Assembly: GCA_000756795.1 (NCBI GenBank)
Contig: CCSI01000001.1
Coordinates: 682,001-746,000, forward strand
Length of the DNA: 64,000 nucleotides
Origin: Qipengyuania vulgaris
Lineage (GTDB): Bacteria; Pseudomonadota; Alphaproteobacteria; Sphingomonadales; Sphingomonadaceae
Direction: 5' to 3'
In this document: piece after piece, positions 43,163 through 52,614 of the stretch
How positions within the stretch are numbered: the first letter of the stretch is position 1
How the letters are laid out: each line of letters opens with the position of its first letter
Position numbers and translations under genes: made by a program
The notes under the pieces: model-generated
The model's input: the letters and a program-made list of their open reading frames with translations, nothing else
What the model was told of the DNA's origin: nothing
Database searches by the model: none

Positions 43163-45010
43163 CTAGCGGCGCTTCAGCTGCGAAACATCGCGGATTGCCC
43201 CGCGCGCTGCGGAGGTGGTCATGGCGGCATAAGCCTCCAGCGCCGGGCTCACCTTGCGCGGGCGCGGGTTGGCGGGTTCCCAGCCCTTCTCCTCTCTCGC
43301 CGCGCGCCGCTCGGAGAGCACCTCGTCGCTAACGGCGAGGTTGATGGTGCGCTCGGGAATGGAGATTTCGATGAGGTCGCCCTCCTCCACCAGACCGATT
43401 TCGCCGCCTTCGGCTGCTTCGGGCGAGACGTGGCCGATGGAAAGGCCCGAGGTGCCGCCGGAAAAGCGCCCGTCGGTCAGCAGAGCGCAGGCCGCACCCA
43501 GCCCCTTCGATTTGAGGTAGCTGGTGGGGTAGAGCATTTCCTGCATGCCCGGTCCGCCGCGCGGCCCTTCGTAGCGGATGACGACCACGTCGCCCTCCAC
43601 AACCTGCCCGGTGAGGATTGCCGTCACCGCATCGTCCTGGCTTTCATAGACCTTGGCCGGGCCGGAGAAGGTGAGGATGCTTTCATCCACGCCTGCCGTC
43701 TTCACGATACATCCGTCGCGAGCGATATTGCCGTAGAGCACCGCCAGCCCGCCGTCCTGGCTGAAGGCGTGTTCGGCGCTGCGAATGACACCGCCTTCCC
43801 GGTCGAGGTCCAGTTCCTCCCACCGTGCCGACTGGCTGAAGGCGGTCTGAGTCGGGATGCCGCCGGGTGCTGCGGAGAAAAACTCGCGCACCTTGTTGTT
43901 CTGCGTGCGGCCGATGTCCCAGTCGTCGAGCGCGTCGCCCATCGTCGGGCTGTGCACGGTCGGGAGCGCGGTGTGGAGCAGGCCTGCCTTTTCGAGTTCG
44001 CCGAGGATCGACATGATACCGCCAGCGCGATGGACATCTTCCATGTGGACATCGCTCTTTGCCGGAGCCACCTTGGACAGGCACGGCACCTTGCGCGAAA
44101 GCCGGTCGATGTCGGCCATGGTGAAGTCCACCCCTGCCTCATGCGCGGCGGCGAGCAGGTGGAGCACGGTATTGGTCGAGCCGCCCATGGCAATGTCGAG
44201 GCTCATAGCGTTCTCGAACGCCTCGAAGGTCGCGATGGAGCGTGGCAGCACGCTCTCGTCATCCTCCTCGTAATAGCGTTTCGCCAGCGTCACCGAGAGG
44301 CGACCGGCCCGTTCGAAAAGGCCCTTGCGGTCGGCGTGGGTGGCGAGGGTCGAACCATTGCCGGGAAGCGAAAGGCCCAGCGCCTCGGTCAGACAATTCA
44401 TCGAGTTGGCGGTGAACATTCCCGAACAACTCCCGCAGGTCGGGCAGGCCGAGCGTTCGATAGCGGTCACTTCCTCGTCGGTGTAGCTTTCGTCGGCAGC
44501 GGCAACCATGGCATCGACGAGGTCGAGCGCGACCTTCTTGCCCTTCACCACGACCTTGCCTGCTTCCATCGGGCCGCCGGACACAAAAACGACCGGGATG
44601 TTCAGCCGCATCGCTGCCATCAGCATGCCGGGGGTAATCTTGTCGCAGTTCGAGATGCAGACCATCGCATCGGCGCAGTGCGCATTGACCATATACTCGA
44701 CGCTGTCGGCGATGAGGTCGCGGCTGGGGAGCGAATAGAGCATCCCGTCGTGGCCCATCGCGATGCCGTCATCGACCGCGATGGTGTTGAATTCCTTGGC
44801 CACCCCGCCGGCAGCCTCGATTTCGCGCGCGACCATCTGTCCGAGGTCTTTCAAGTGAACATGCCCCGGCACGAACTGGGTGAAGCTGTTGACCACGGCG
44901 ATGATGGGCTTGCCGAAGTCCTCGTCCTTCATCCCCGTTGCGCGCCACAATCCGCGCGCGCCCGCCATGTTGCGGCCATGTGTCGTGGTGCGTGAACGGT
45001 AGTGCGGCAT
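43163..45010 (-). CDS. ilvD: Dihydroxy-acid dehydratase
   Basis: This 615 aa Fe-S dehydratase of branched-chain amino acid and CoA-precursor synthesis shows [21 protein letters not shown] at the N-terminus, [21 protein letters not shown], the Fe-S Cys in [23 protein letters not shown], and [23 protein letters not shown] near the C-terminus. Length and motifs match the E. coli-type enzyme. A 100-base gap separates it from the upstream N-formylglutamate amidohydrolase gene, so it probably has its own promoter. Confidence 0.96.
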   Translation of the reverse strand: MPHYRSRTTTHGRNMAGARGLWRATGMKDEDFGKPIIAVVNSFTQFVPGHVHLKDLGQMVAREIEAAGGVAKEFNTIAVDDGIAMGHDGMLYSLPSRDLIADSVEYMVNAHCADAMVCISNCDKITPGMLMAAMRLNIPVVFVSGGPMEAGKVVVKGKKVALDLVDAMVAAADESYTDEEVTAIERSACPTCGSCSGMFTANSMNCLTEALGLSLPGNGSTLATHADRKGLFERAGRLSVTLAKRYYEEDDESVLPRSIATFEAFENAMSLDIAMGGSTNTVLHLLAAAHEAGVDFTMADIDRLSRKVPCLSKVAPAKSDVHMEDVHRAGGIMSILGELEKAGLLHTALPTVHSPTMGDALDDWDIGRTQNNKVREFFSAAPGGIPTQTAFSQSARWEELDLDREGGVIRSAEHAFSQDGGLAVLYGNIARDGCIVKTAGVDESILTFSGPAKVYESQDDAVTAILTGQVVEGDVVVIRYEGPRGGPGMQEMLYPTSYLKSKGLGAACALLTDGRFSGGTSGLSIGHVSPEAAEGGEIGLVEEGDLIEISIPERTINLAVSDEVLSERRAAREEKGWEPANPRPRKVSPALEAYAAMTTSAARGAIRDVSQLKRR

Positions 45011-45110
45011 GGCAGGTCTCTCGTAACTTGAGAGCCTGTCTTAGCAGACCACGTCTCGAGAAATAATGCCGGATTGTGCGAGATTTACCGCAGCGCGCCC
45101 AAGATGCGCT

Positions 45111-45839
45111 TTAGACCTCAAGCGCGACGCGCCCCAGCACGTCGGCCAGCATGACCGCCCAGCGGGCCTGCCCCGCCTTGGTATCGATCTGGTCCTGTCG
45201 GATTTCGACCGTGCAATAGGGAATGCCGTTGGACTCGGCATGACGGTCCATCGTGGCGTTGAGTTCCGCGCCAGAATAGGGCTGGTTGTCGCCGACGTTG
45301 AGCCCCTGCTCGCCAAACAGGCGGATCGCGTGGCGGGCGGCCGTATCGTCCTTGTTGTAAAGAAGCGAGACCTCCCACGGGCGCTCCTCGTCGCTCGTAT
45401 CGAGGCTCGGCGTGAAGCTGTGCAGCGCGATCAGCATGCGCGGCTTGATGCGCTCGATCAGCTTGCCGAGTTCGTAGTGATAGGGACGGTGGAACAGGTT
45501 CAGCCGCGCTTCGACATCGGCGCCGATATTGCCAGGGATAAGTTTGCCGTCGCTTTCGGTCGGGACGACCGAGCGGTCGTCCTCGTTGCGGTGGAAGTCG
45601 CATACTAGGCGGCTGACGCAGGCGATATGAGCAGGGATGCCGTGACGGCGCGCGAGCCGGTCGGCGATGCCTTCAACCCCGATGTCGAGTGCGATGTGTT
45701 CGTTCAGCAGCTTGGGGTCGATGCCCAGCTCGATACCGCGCGGCACGTGGTTGGAGGCGTGGTCCGCCACCACCAGCAGCCCGCCGGGACGCACATCGTC
45801 CGCGCCGACCTGTCGATAGGGCAGGTTGTCAATCATCAT
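45111..45839 (-). CDS. N-formylglutamate amidohydrolase family protein
   Basis: This 242 aa zinc amidohydrolase of the FGase family shows LLVVADHASNHVPRGIEL, a His-rich segment RRHGIPAHIACVSRLVCDFHRN, MLIALHSFTP and CTVEIRQDQI. Classical members complete histidine degradation, but no hut gene is nearby. Its ATG overlaps the ispE stop (ATGA), so it is part of the ETF-QO/ispE run and may serve another N-acyl substrate. Confidence 0.87.
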   Translation of the reverse strand: MMIDNLPYRQVGADDVRPGGLLVVADHASNHVPRGIELGIDPKLLNEHIALDIGVEGIADRLARRHGIPAHIACVSRLVCDFHRNEDDRSVVPTESDGKLIPGNIGADVEARLNLFHRPYHYELGKLIERIKPRMLIALHSFTPSLDTSDEERPWEVSLLYNKDDTAARHAIRLFGEQGLNVGDNQPYSGAELNATMDRHAESNGIPYCTVEIRQDQIDTKAGQARWAVMLADVLGRVALEV

Positions 45840-46645
45840 CGAAGATTACCCCTCATCTGCCACCAGCCCGGTTGGTCGGCGGCAAGGCGCGCAGCGGCCT
45901 CGTCGCGCGCGGAATTGCTGTCGTAGAGCGCGAAACACGTCGCGCCCGAACCGGACATACGGGCGAGAAACGGTGAAGTTCCGCGCATTGCGGCAAGAAC
46001 ATCTGCAATTCGAGGGCAAAGCGAGATGGCCGGAGCCTCGAGGTCGTTGCGGCCTTCCATCGTCATGGCGCGGACATCGCCTTTTGGAAGCGGTCCGCGG
46101 TCTGCGCCATCCCACGCGGCATAGACCGGACCGGTGGCGACCGGAAGGCGCGGATTGACGAGCAGCACGGGCGTTCCGGCAAGGCTCTCGTCGGCCGGTT
46201 CGAGCTCGGTCCCGGTACCAAGCCCGATGCAGGTGCGGCTCTCGACACAGGCCGGGACATCGGCGCCCAGCTTCGCAGCGCGGGCGTGCCAGTCATCGGG
46301 CAGGCCGTGCGCCAGTTCGACCATGCGAAATATCGCGCCGGCATCCGCCGAGCCGCCACCCAGACCTGCGGCAACCGGCAGGTTCTTTTCAAGCGTGACA
46401 TCTAGCCCCTCGAACCGAGGCAAAGCGCCAAGCGCCCTCATCACGATATTGTCGAACGGGTCGGTCAGCGCCCCGCCGAACTCGCCGACCGTCGTCAGCC
46501 GGTCACGCGGCGCAGCGGAAGCGCGCAGCACATCGCCCTTGTCGACGAAGGCGAAGACGGTTTCGAGTTCGTGATACCCATCTTCCCGCCGCCCGCGAAC
46601 ATGCAGCGCAAGGTTTATTTTGGCGTAGGCGGTTTCGGTGATCAC
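45836..46645 (-). CDS. ispE: 4-diphosphocytidyl-2-C-methyl-D-erythritol kinase
   Basis: This 269 aa GHMP kinase of the non-mevalonate isoprenoid pathway shows TAYAKINLALHVRGRREDGYHELET at the N-terminus, LEKNLPVAAGLGGGSADAGA as the ATP loop and ARMSGSGATCFALYDS as the C-terminal motif. A GTG at 46645 (reading MITETAYAKIN) gives the family N-terminus; the frame extends upstream to 46705 without similarity. The start is seven bases after the stop of the frameshifted gene upstream. Confidence 0.94.
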   Translation of the reverse strand: MITETAYAKINLALHVRGRREDGYHELETVFAFVDKGDVLRASAAPRDRLTTVGEFGGALTDPFDNIVMRALGALPRFEGLDVTLEKNLPVAAGLGGGSADAGAIFRMVELAHGLPDDWHARAAKLGADVPACVESRTCIGLGTGTELEPADESLAGTPVLLVNPRLPVATGPVYAAWDGADRGPLPKGDVRAMTMEGRNDLEAPAISLCPRIADVLAAMRGTSPFLARMSGSGATCFALYDSNSARDEAAARLAADQPGWWQMRGNLR

Positions 46646-46652
46646 AGACAGT

Positions 46653-47086
46653 CTATGCCCGGTGGAACGAAAGACCGAAGTCGTAACCTTCCAGAACCAG
46701 CACATTGAATGTCTGGTCCGGGAAATCGACTTGCAGCTTCGCCTTAAGCATATCCCGCATCATATTTGCCATGGCTTCGGTCTGACGTTCCTTGAGCGGC
46801 GTAGCTGTCTCGTCCTGAGGAAACATCTGATCAAACAGCAAGACGTTCACTGCGATCTCAATTTGTGCGCGCGTTGCACCCGACTTTTCCCAACCGCGAA
46901 GGTGAGATTCCTCGAATGGCTCGCGCAGATAATAATCCTCAAATTTGACAACTTTGGGCCAAAACATGGCGCCAAACCCCAAGGCATGGTCCGCCCTGCC
47001 ACGAGCCAAATCCAATCGTCCAAAGCGATCCCGGCGCCATTCTTCCAGAGCGCTAGTTCCGGCACGAGATCATCAGCGCCTGACAT
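46653..47086 (-). pseudogene. Frameshifted hypothetical gene between ETF-QO and ispE
   Basis: Two overlapping frames read as one protein if a single base is restored. The first starts at ATG 47086 (MSGADDLVPELALWKNGAGI, then LDDWIWLVAG), with AAAGG upstream, 11 bases past the ETF-QO stop. The second continues ADHALGFGAMFWPKVVKF and EDYYLREPFEESHLRGWEK to a stop at 46653. The switch maps to the CCC run at 46994-46996 on the plus strand, so one lost G in the coding strand would explain it. It may be a true pseudogene or a sequencing error. If only the second part is used, translation could begin at ATG 46967 (104 aa). No family recognised. Confidence 0.65.
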
Positions 47087-47097
47087 TTCTGGCGCCT

Positions 47098-48744
47098 TTA
47101 CATATTCGGATAGTTCGGACCGCCGCCGCCTTCGGGCGTGGTCCATTCGATGTTTTGGTTCGGGTCCTTGATATCGCAGGTCTTGCAGTGGACGCAGTTC
47201 TGCGAGTTTATCTGGAACTTGGGCTCGGCCCCCTCCTCGATAATCCACTCGTAGACGCCTGCCGGGCAGTAACGGGTCGACGGGCCGCCGTAGACCTCCA
47301 GCTCGCTTTCGCGCTGCAACTCGCGGTCGCAGACCTTGAGGTGGACCGGCTGGTCCTCGGCATGGTTGGTGTAGCTGAAGCTGACATTGGTCAGGCGGTC
47401 GAAGCTCAGCGTCCCGTCAGGCTTGGGATATTTGACCGGCGCATAAAGGTCCGCGCGTTCGAGCATTTCGTGGTCGCGGTGGTGCTTCATGGTGATCGGC
47501 AGGCCGATCTTGAGCGTCCGCATCCACATGTCGATGCCGGCAAGCACGGTGCCCAGGTCCTCGCCATATTTGGCGACGGCGGGCTGCGCGTTCTTCACCT
47601 TCTTGAGCTCGGTCGCAATCCAGCTCTCGCGCACGGCGGCATCGTAATCCATCAACTCGGTATGCTCATGGCCTGCCGCAATCGCAGCAGCGATGCTTTC
47701 GGCGGCGAGCATGCCGCTCTTCATCGCGGTATGCGTGCCCTTGATGCGCGGCACGTTCACGAAACCTGCCGAACAGCCGATGAGCGCACCGCCCGGGAAG
47801 GCAAGCTTGGGTACGGACTGCCAGCCACCTTCGTTGATGACGCGCGCGCCATAGGCCACGCGCTTGCCGCCCTTGAGGATGGCGGCCACTTCGGGGTGGT
47901 GCTTCCAGCGCTGGAATTCCTGATAGGGCGAGACGTAGGGGTTCTTGTAATCGAGCGCGGTCACGAAACCGAGCGCGACCTGTCCGTTCGCCTGGTGATA
48001 GATGAAGCCGCCGCCCCAGGTGCCGGTTTCGCTGAGCGGCCAGCCCTGCGTGTGGATGACCTTGCCCTGCTCGTAGACTTCGGCGTCGACGTCCCACAAT
48101 TCCTTGATGCCGAGGCCATAGACCTGCGGCTCGCAATCCGCCTCGAGGTCGAACTTGGCCTTCATCTTCTTGGTCAGATTGCCGCGCGCGCCTTCTGCGA
48201 AGAGCGTGTATTTCGCGTGGATTTCCATCCCGGGCTGGTAATCGGCCTTGTGGCTGCCATCCTCGGCAATGCCCATGTCCTGCGTCACCACGCCGGAAAC
48301 CGCGCCCTTGTCGTCAAAGAGAACTTCGGCTGCGGGGAAGCCGGGGAAGACCATCACGCCAAGCCCTTCGGCCTGTTCGGCCAGCCAGCGGCAGGTGTTG
48401 CCAAGCGACGCGGTGTAATTACCGTCATTCGACATAAAGGGCGGCAGGAGGAATTCGGGCAGGTCCGACTTGCCGCCTTCCGACAGCACCCAGTGATGGT
48501 TCTCGGTCACCGGCGTTTCGGCGAGCGGGCAATCCATGTTGCGCCAGTCGGGGAAGAGCTCGTTCATCGCCTTCGGGTCGACCACTGCGCCCGACAGGAT
48601 ATGCGCGCCGATTTCGCTGCCCTTCTCCAGCACAACGACCTCGAGGTCCTCGTTGATTTGCTTCAACCGGATGGCCGCCGAAAGGCCGGCCGGGCCGCCG
48701 CCGATGATGACGACGTCGCAGGGCATCGATTCGCGTTCGCTCAT
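47098..48744 (-). CDS. Electron transfer flavoprotein-ubiquinone oxidoreductase
   Basis: This 548 aa FAD and [4Fe-4S] enzyme passes electrons from ETF to ubiquinone. The FAD site is CDVVIIGGGPAGLSAAIRL, then IGAHILSGAVVDP and YTLFAEGARGNLTKKM. The membrane/quinone region has PRIKGTHTAMKSGMLAAES. The C-terminal cluster Cys are in STRYCPAGVYEW and NSQNCVHCKTCDIKDPNQN. ATG 48744 has AGAGAGA upstream; the frame extends to 48807. The length is normal. Confidence 0.95.
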   Translation of the reverse strand: MSERESMPCDVVIIGGGPAGLSAAIRLKQINEDLEVVVLEKGSEIGAHILSGAVVDPKAMNELFPDWRNMDCPLAETPVTENHHWVLSEGGKSDLPEFLLPPFMSNDGNYTASLGNTCRWLAEQAEGLGVMVFPGFPAAEVLFDDKGAVSGVVTQDMGIAEDGSHKADYQPGMEIHAKYTLFAEGARGNLTKKMKAKFDLEADCEPQVYGLGIKELWDVDAEVYEQGKVIHTQGWPLSETGTWGGGFIYHQANGQVALGFVTALDYKNPYVSPYQEFQRWKHHPEVAAILKGGKRVAYGARVINEGGWQSVPKLAFPGGALIGCSAGFVNVPRIKGTHTAMKSGMLAAESIAAAIAAGHEHTELMDYDAAVRESWIATELKKVKNAQPAVAKYGEDLGTVLAGIDMWMRTLKIGLPITMKHHRDHEMLERADLYAPVKYPKPDGTLSFDRLTNVSFSYTNHAEDQPVHLKVCDRELQRESELEVYGGPSTRYCPAGVYEWIIEEGAEPKFQINSQNCVHCKTCDIKDPNQNIEWTTPEGGGGPNYPNM

Positions 48745-48826
48745 ATCTCTCTCTTTTCGTCGCTTAAGCGTTGGGATTGCCTTGATTGCTGGGCGGTTTG
48801 AGGTCAAGACCTAGGACGGACGGAAT

Positions 48827-49612
48827 ATGATCGCAGATACGCCGGAAACCCGCGAATTATCGCCTGCAGACGCGCTGGAAGCAGCGCTCGACTGGTGGCG
48901 CGAGGCAGGCGTCGAGGACGATTATAGCGACGAGACTATCAGCTGGCTGGCCGAGCCTGAAGAAAAGCAGGCCGTAGCGTCGCCGAAGCCCAAGAAACCG
49001 CCCGAAGAACCCAAGCAGACCCCGCTTCAGCGCGCCTTCGAGGGGACAGCCGCCGGGGAGCGAATGGGCGGTGCGGCAGAGGGCTATCCTGGCAGTCTCG
49101 AAAAATTTCGCGAATGGTGGATGAGCGAGAAATCGCTCTCGCCGCTTGGTCCCGAACGCCGTCTCCCGCCGCGCGGAGTCGAGGGGGCGAAGCTGATGGT
49201 GCTGGTGCCCGCCCCGATGGAGAGCGACGAGGACGCGCTGCTGGCAGGCGCACCGGGCAAGTTCGTAGAGGCCATCTTGCAGGCAATGGGTATCGAGCCG
49301 CACGAGGCCTATCTCGCCAGCGCCCTGCCCGCACCGCTTTCGCTGCCCGACTGGAACGACATGGCGGCGCGCGGTCTAGGCGACATTACCCGCCACCACC
49401 TTGCGCTCGCCAAGCCGCACCGCGTGCTGGCATTCGGCCGCAGCCTTGCCCCGCTTTTCAACGTGCCACCCGAAATGGCGCGCGAGCCTGCTGTCGTGAA
49501 GGCAGGCGAAGATACCCTTCCCCTCATGCTTGCGCCCGAACTCGCCGAGCTTGCACGCTCGGCCCCGCGACGCATGAATTTCTGGAACCGCTGGCTGGAC
49601 TGGACCGCATGA
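48827..49612 (+). CDS. Uracil-DNA-glycosylase-fold protein lacking catalytic and Fe-S residues
   Basis: In this 261 aa protein the C-terminal ~150 residues follow the family 4 UDG layout: KLMVLVPAPMESDEDALLAG, GKFVEAILQAMGIEPHEAYL, ITRHHLALAKPHRVLAFGRS. It has no Cys at all, so the family 4 Fe-S cluster cannot form. The GEAPG-type and HPS-type active-site motifs are replaced (PAPMESDED; LAPELAELARS). The first ~110 residues are acidic, Pro/Lys-rich and probably disordered. It may be a degenerate, non-catalytic relative. The stop overlaps the lytic transglycosylase start (ATGA). Confidence 0.72.
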   Translation: MIADTPETRELSPADALEAALDWWREAGVEDDYSDETISWLAEPEEKQAVASPKPKKPPEEPKQTPLQRAFEGTAAGERMGGAAEGYPGSLEKFREWWMSEKSLSPLGPERRLPPRGVEGAKLMVLVPAPMESDEDALLAGAPGKFVEAILQAMGIEPHEAYLASALPAPLSLPDWNDMAARGLGDITRHHLALAKPHRVLAFGRSLAPLFNVPPEMAREPAVVKAGEDTLPLMLAPELAELARSAPRRMNFWNRWLDWTA

Positions 49613-51324
49613 CCCTACGCCCCCTCCTCCTTGCGGCTGCCGCTGCAAGCGCCACCCTTGGCGCCCCGGTCGCCGCGCAATCTGACAGCGTGGAATATTT
49701 TTCGCGCTCGCATTCGGCTGCCCTTCCCCAGCTACTGCAGGCCGAGGACCGTTTCTATTATGCCTCGCTGTTCGAGGCGATCGATGCGCAGAACTGGGAC
49801 CGGGTCGAAGTCATGCTCGCTCAGCGCAGCGAGGGACCGCTGCACGGATCCGCGCTCGCCACCTATTACCTCGACCCGAAGAGCCCGCGCATAGAACTCG
49901 CGCGCATCGAAGACTGGCTGCGGCGCTATCCCGACAACCCGCAGGTCGAAGGCATCATCCGCCTCGGCAAGACCCGCGGCCTCTCATGGGAGCCGGGCCT
50001 GCCGCGCGAGAATTCGCTCTCGCGCCAGCAGGGCATCACGCGCCGAACCCTGCCGCGTTCGGTCAATGACGCGACCATGCCCGGTGATGTCGCCTCCGCC
50101 ATTCTCGACCGCATCAAGAACGACGACCCTGACGGCGCACGGCTGTTGCTCGACGGCGTGGATGCCTCGCTGTCAGGCCCCGCCCGCGCCGAGTGGCGCC
50201 AGCGTGTGGCGTGGAGCTATTACATCGAGAACCGCGATGCCGAGGCCTACGGAATGGCACAGCTGGTCTCACAAGGCTCGGGCGAATGGGTGGCAGAGGG
50301 CGACTGGGTCGCCGGGCTCGCCGCATGGCGCATCGGGGACTGCAACCGCTCAGGACAATTCTTCAATGCCGCCTCGCAGGGTGCATCGAACCCGGAATTG
50401 AAGGTCGCCGCGCATTACTGGGCCGCCCGCAGCCTCATCCGCTGCCGCGACCCGCAGCCGGCCAATGCCCACCTTCGCGCCGCATCGCGCTATGACGAGA
50501 CGCTCTACGGCATGCTGGCCGCCGAGCAGCTCGGCAAGGATTTGCCGGGTGGGCACACCGCGCCCGACCTGACCACCGAAGATTGGCGCCGCCTGTCCGG
50601 CGAACCGGCGGTGCGTGAGGCGGTCATGCTTGCCGAGGTCGGTCGCCGCGATGTCGCCGACGAAGTTATCCGCTGGCAGGTCCGCTATGGCGACCCGAGC
50701 GACTTCCCCGCCCTCACCCGCCTCGCCCGCGCATTGGGGCTGGCAGGGGCGCAAACCTATATGGCCTACAATGCCCCGCGCGGGTCCAGCTCGCCGGAAA
50801 ACCTGCGCTGGCCGGTTGCCTATCACACACCGCATGGCGGATGGCGCGTCGACCCGGCACTGGCCTTCGCCCACGCCTTGCAGGAATCCAATTTCCGCGA
50901 GCGTGTTGTCAGCCCGGCAGGCGCAATAGGCCTGATGCAAATCATGCCCATCACCCAGCGCCATTATGCCTCGTCCATCAACATGAGTACTGGCTCGGAT
51001 CTAAAGGATCCAAAGAACAATCTTGCGTTCGGACAGCGCACCCTCGAAGACCTATCGCAGGCCCATTACACGCGCGGACATCTGCCCAAGGTCATGGCCG
51101 CGTACAATGCCGGCCCCACGCCGGTCGCGCGCTGGGCGAGTGAAATCAATGACCAGGGCGACCCGCTTCTATGGATGGAGTCCATCCCCTATTGGGAGAC
51201 CCGCGGCTACGTGAATATCGTGATGCGAAACTACTGGATGTATCTGCGCCAGGCCGACGCCGAGGCGCCGAGCCGCAAGGAGCTCGCCGAGAACGATTGG
51301 CCCCAGTTCCCGAGGGCGCGTTGA
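49609..51324 (+). CDS. Soluble lytic murein transglycosylase (Slt70-like)
   Basis: This 571 aa periplasmic enzyme cleaves peptidoglycan glycan strands to 1,6-anhydro products. It has a signal peptide (MTLRPLLLAAAAASATLGAP, cut after AQ near 24) and a long alpha-superhelical middle region. The C-terminal SLT domain has the catalytic Glu426 in HALQESNFRERVVSPAGAIG, then LMQIMPIT, LPKVMAAYNAGPTPVARW and ESIPYWETRGYVNIVMRNYW. Its ATG overlaps the upstream gene and its stop overlaps moaB (TGATG), so all are co-translated. Confidence 0.93.
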   Translation: MTLRPLLLAAAAASATLGAPVAAQSDSVEYFSRSHSAALPQLLQAEDRFYYASLFEAIDAQNWDRVEVMLAQRSEGPLHGSALATYYLDPKSPRIELARIEDWLRRYPDNPQVEGIIRLGKTRGLSWEPGLPRENSLSRQQGITRRTLPRSVNDATMPGDVASAILDRIKNDDPDGARLLLDGVDASLSGPARAEWRQRVAWSYYIENRDAEAYGMAQLVSQGSGEWVAEGDWVAGLAAWRIGDCNRSGQFFNAASQGASNPELKVAAHYWAARSLIRCRDPQPANAHLRAASRYDETLYGMLAAEQLGKDLPGGHTAPDLTTEDWRRLSGEPAVREAVMLAEVGRRDVADEVIRWQVRYGDPSDFPALTRLARALGLAGAQTYMAYNAPRGSSSPENLRWPVAYHTPHGGWRVDPALAFAHALQESNFRERVVSPAGAIGLMQIMPITQRHYASSINMSTGSDLKDPKNNLAFGQRTLEDLSQAHYTRGHLPKVMAAYNAGPTPVARWASEINDQGDPLLWMESIPYWETRGYVNIVMRNYWMYLRQADAEAPSRKELAENDWPQFPRAR

Positions 51325-51851
51325 TGGCTATCGACGAGAGCCGCACATTCAAGCCGGTCAACATCGCGATCCTGACGATTTCTGACACGCGAAAACTGGC
51401 CGAGGACACTTCCGGGGACATCCTCGCCGACCGTATCAAGCTGGCGGGTCACAAGCTCTTCGCGCGCGAAATTAGCCGCGACGACAAGAATGAGATTGCC
51501 GCGCATCTCCACCGCTGGATCGACGATGAAGACATCGATGCCGTCATCACGACCGGTGGCACTGGCCTGACGGGCCGCGATGTCACGCCGGAAGCGCTCG
51601 AACGCGTGAAGGACAAGGACATTCCCGGCTTCGGCGAACTGTTCCGCTGGCTGAGCTTCGAGAGCATCGGCACCAGCACCATCCAGAGCCGCGCCTGCGC
51701 CGTCATCGCGCGCGGTACCTATATCTTCGCCCTGCCCGGCTCGAATGGTGCGGTGAAGGACGGGTGGGACAAGATACTCGCACTCCAGCTCGACAGCCGC
51801 CACCGGCCCTGCAATTTCGTCGAACTGATGCCGAGACTGCGCGAAGGCTGA
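51324..51851 (+). CDS. moaB: Molybdenum cofactor biosynthesis protein B
   Basis: This 175 aa protein of the MoaB/Mog family binds molybdopterin and may adenylate it. It shows [21 protein letters not shown] at the N-terminus, [22 protein letters not shown] as the substrate loop, and [22 protein letters not shown]. No other moa or moe gene is adjacent. Start and stop overlap both neighbours by one base (TGATG). Confidence 0.93.
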   Translation: MAIDESRTFKPVNIAILTISDTRKLAEDTSGDILADRIKLAGHKLFAREISRDDKNEIAAHLHRWIDDEDIDAVITTGGTGLTGRDVTPEALERVKDKDIPGFGELFRWLSFESIGTSTIQSRACAVIARGTYIFALPGSNGAVKDGWDKILALQLDSRHRPCNFVELMPRLREG

Positions 51852-52483
51852 TGGCGAAGCGGCCAAGCAACCGACTGGTCCGCAAGGCCATTCGCGAACT
51901 TATAGAGCCACAGATTGCTGCACTCGGCTTCACCGGAAAATACCCCGAATTGCGCCGCGACTGGCAGGACGAGACGCATTTCATCCTCTACCAGACCCGC
52001 AAGTACGGTGGCGGATTTTCGTTTAGCGGCGCGTGGCGCAAGCGCGTTCGCCATGTCCAGTCGCCGAACTATTCGCTTCCTGCCAACGAGGTATGCTTCG
52101 TCCATACCGATTTCGATGATCGGGCGACTGTTGAAAGGGTCAAGAAGGTTGGCTTGGTTGCAAAATGCCAGCACGCTTGGCGCAGTGTCGGGGACTTCGA
52201 TTATCAGTACATTCTCGAGGACGAGGAGGCCTGCCGAGCATTGGTCGAAGAGGCTTCCCGGCTTCTCCCGGCCCTCGACCACTGGCTTCGGACGCGTGAA
52301 CCCGGTCTGGGCATAGACTGCAAGGGCCATCGGATGCGACACGTCCAGTCGAAGCGCATGTCATGGCATTTTGCGACCGCGATGGTCGGACAATTCTCGC
52401 TCGATAACGATCGACCTCCTTCACCCCATATCGACGCAGAGAGGGAAAAGTCACTCGCCCCTGAATACCCTGCATCGGACTGA
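51851..52483 (+). CDS. DUF4304-like protein of unknown function
   Basis: This 210 aa protein has the outline of DUF4304 proteins: an N-terminal basic helix (SNRLVRKAIRELIEPQIAALG), LRRDWQDETHFILYQTRKYGG, GFSFSGAWRKRVRHVQ, and a mid-region ILEDEEACRALVEEASRLLP. No signal or membrane segment. It is the last gene of the coupled run that starts at the UDG-like gene. Function unknown; family match is by eye. Confidence 0.7.
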   Translation: MAKRPSNRLVRKAIRELIEPQIAALGFTGKYPELRRDWQDETHFILYQTRKYGGGFSFSGAWRKRVRHVQSPNYSLPANEVCFVHTDFDDRATVERVKKVGLVAKCQHAWRSVGDFDYQYILEDEEACRALVEEASRLLPALDHWLRTREPGLGIDCKGHRMRHVQSKRMSWHFATAMVGQFSLDNDRPPSPHIDAEREKSLAPEYPASD

Positions 52484-52614
52484 CGAAACCCAATTCTCCC
52501 GATTTGAGATTGCCACATTGAGGAACCGTGCGTGGCTCCATTCGTCGTCGAAAGTACGTCCAATGAGGGAGCAAACTACTGCCGGATCTGGCTTTATTTT
52601 CGACCACGGCTGTC

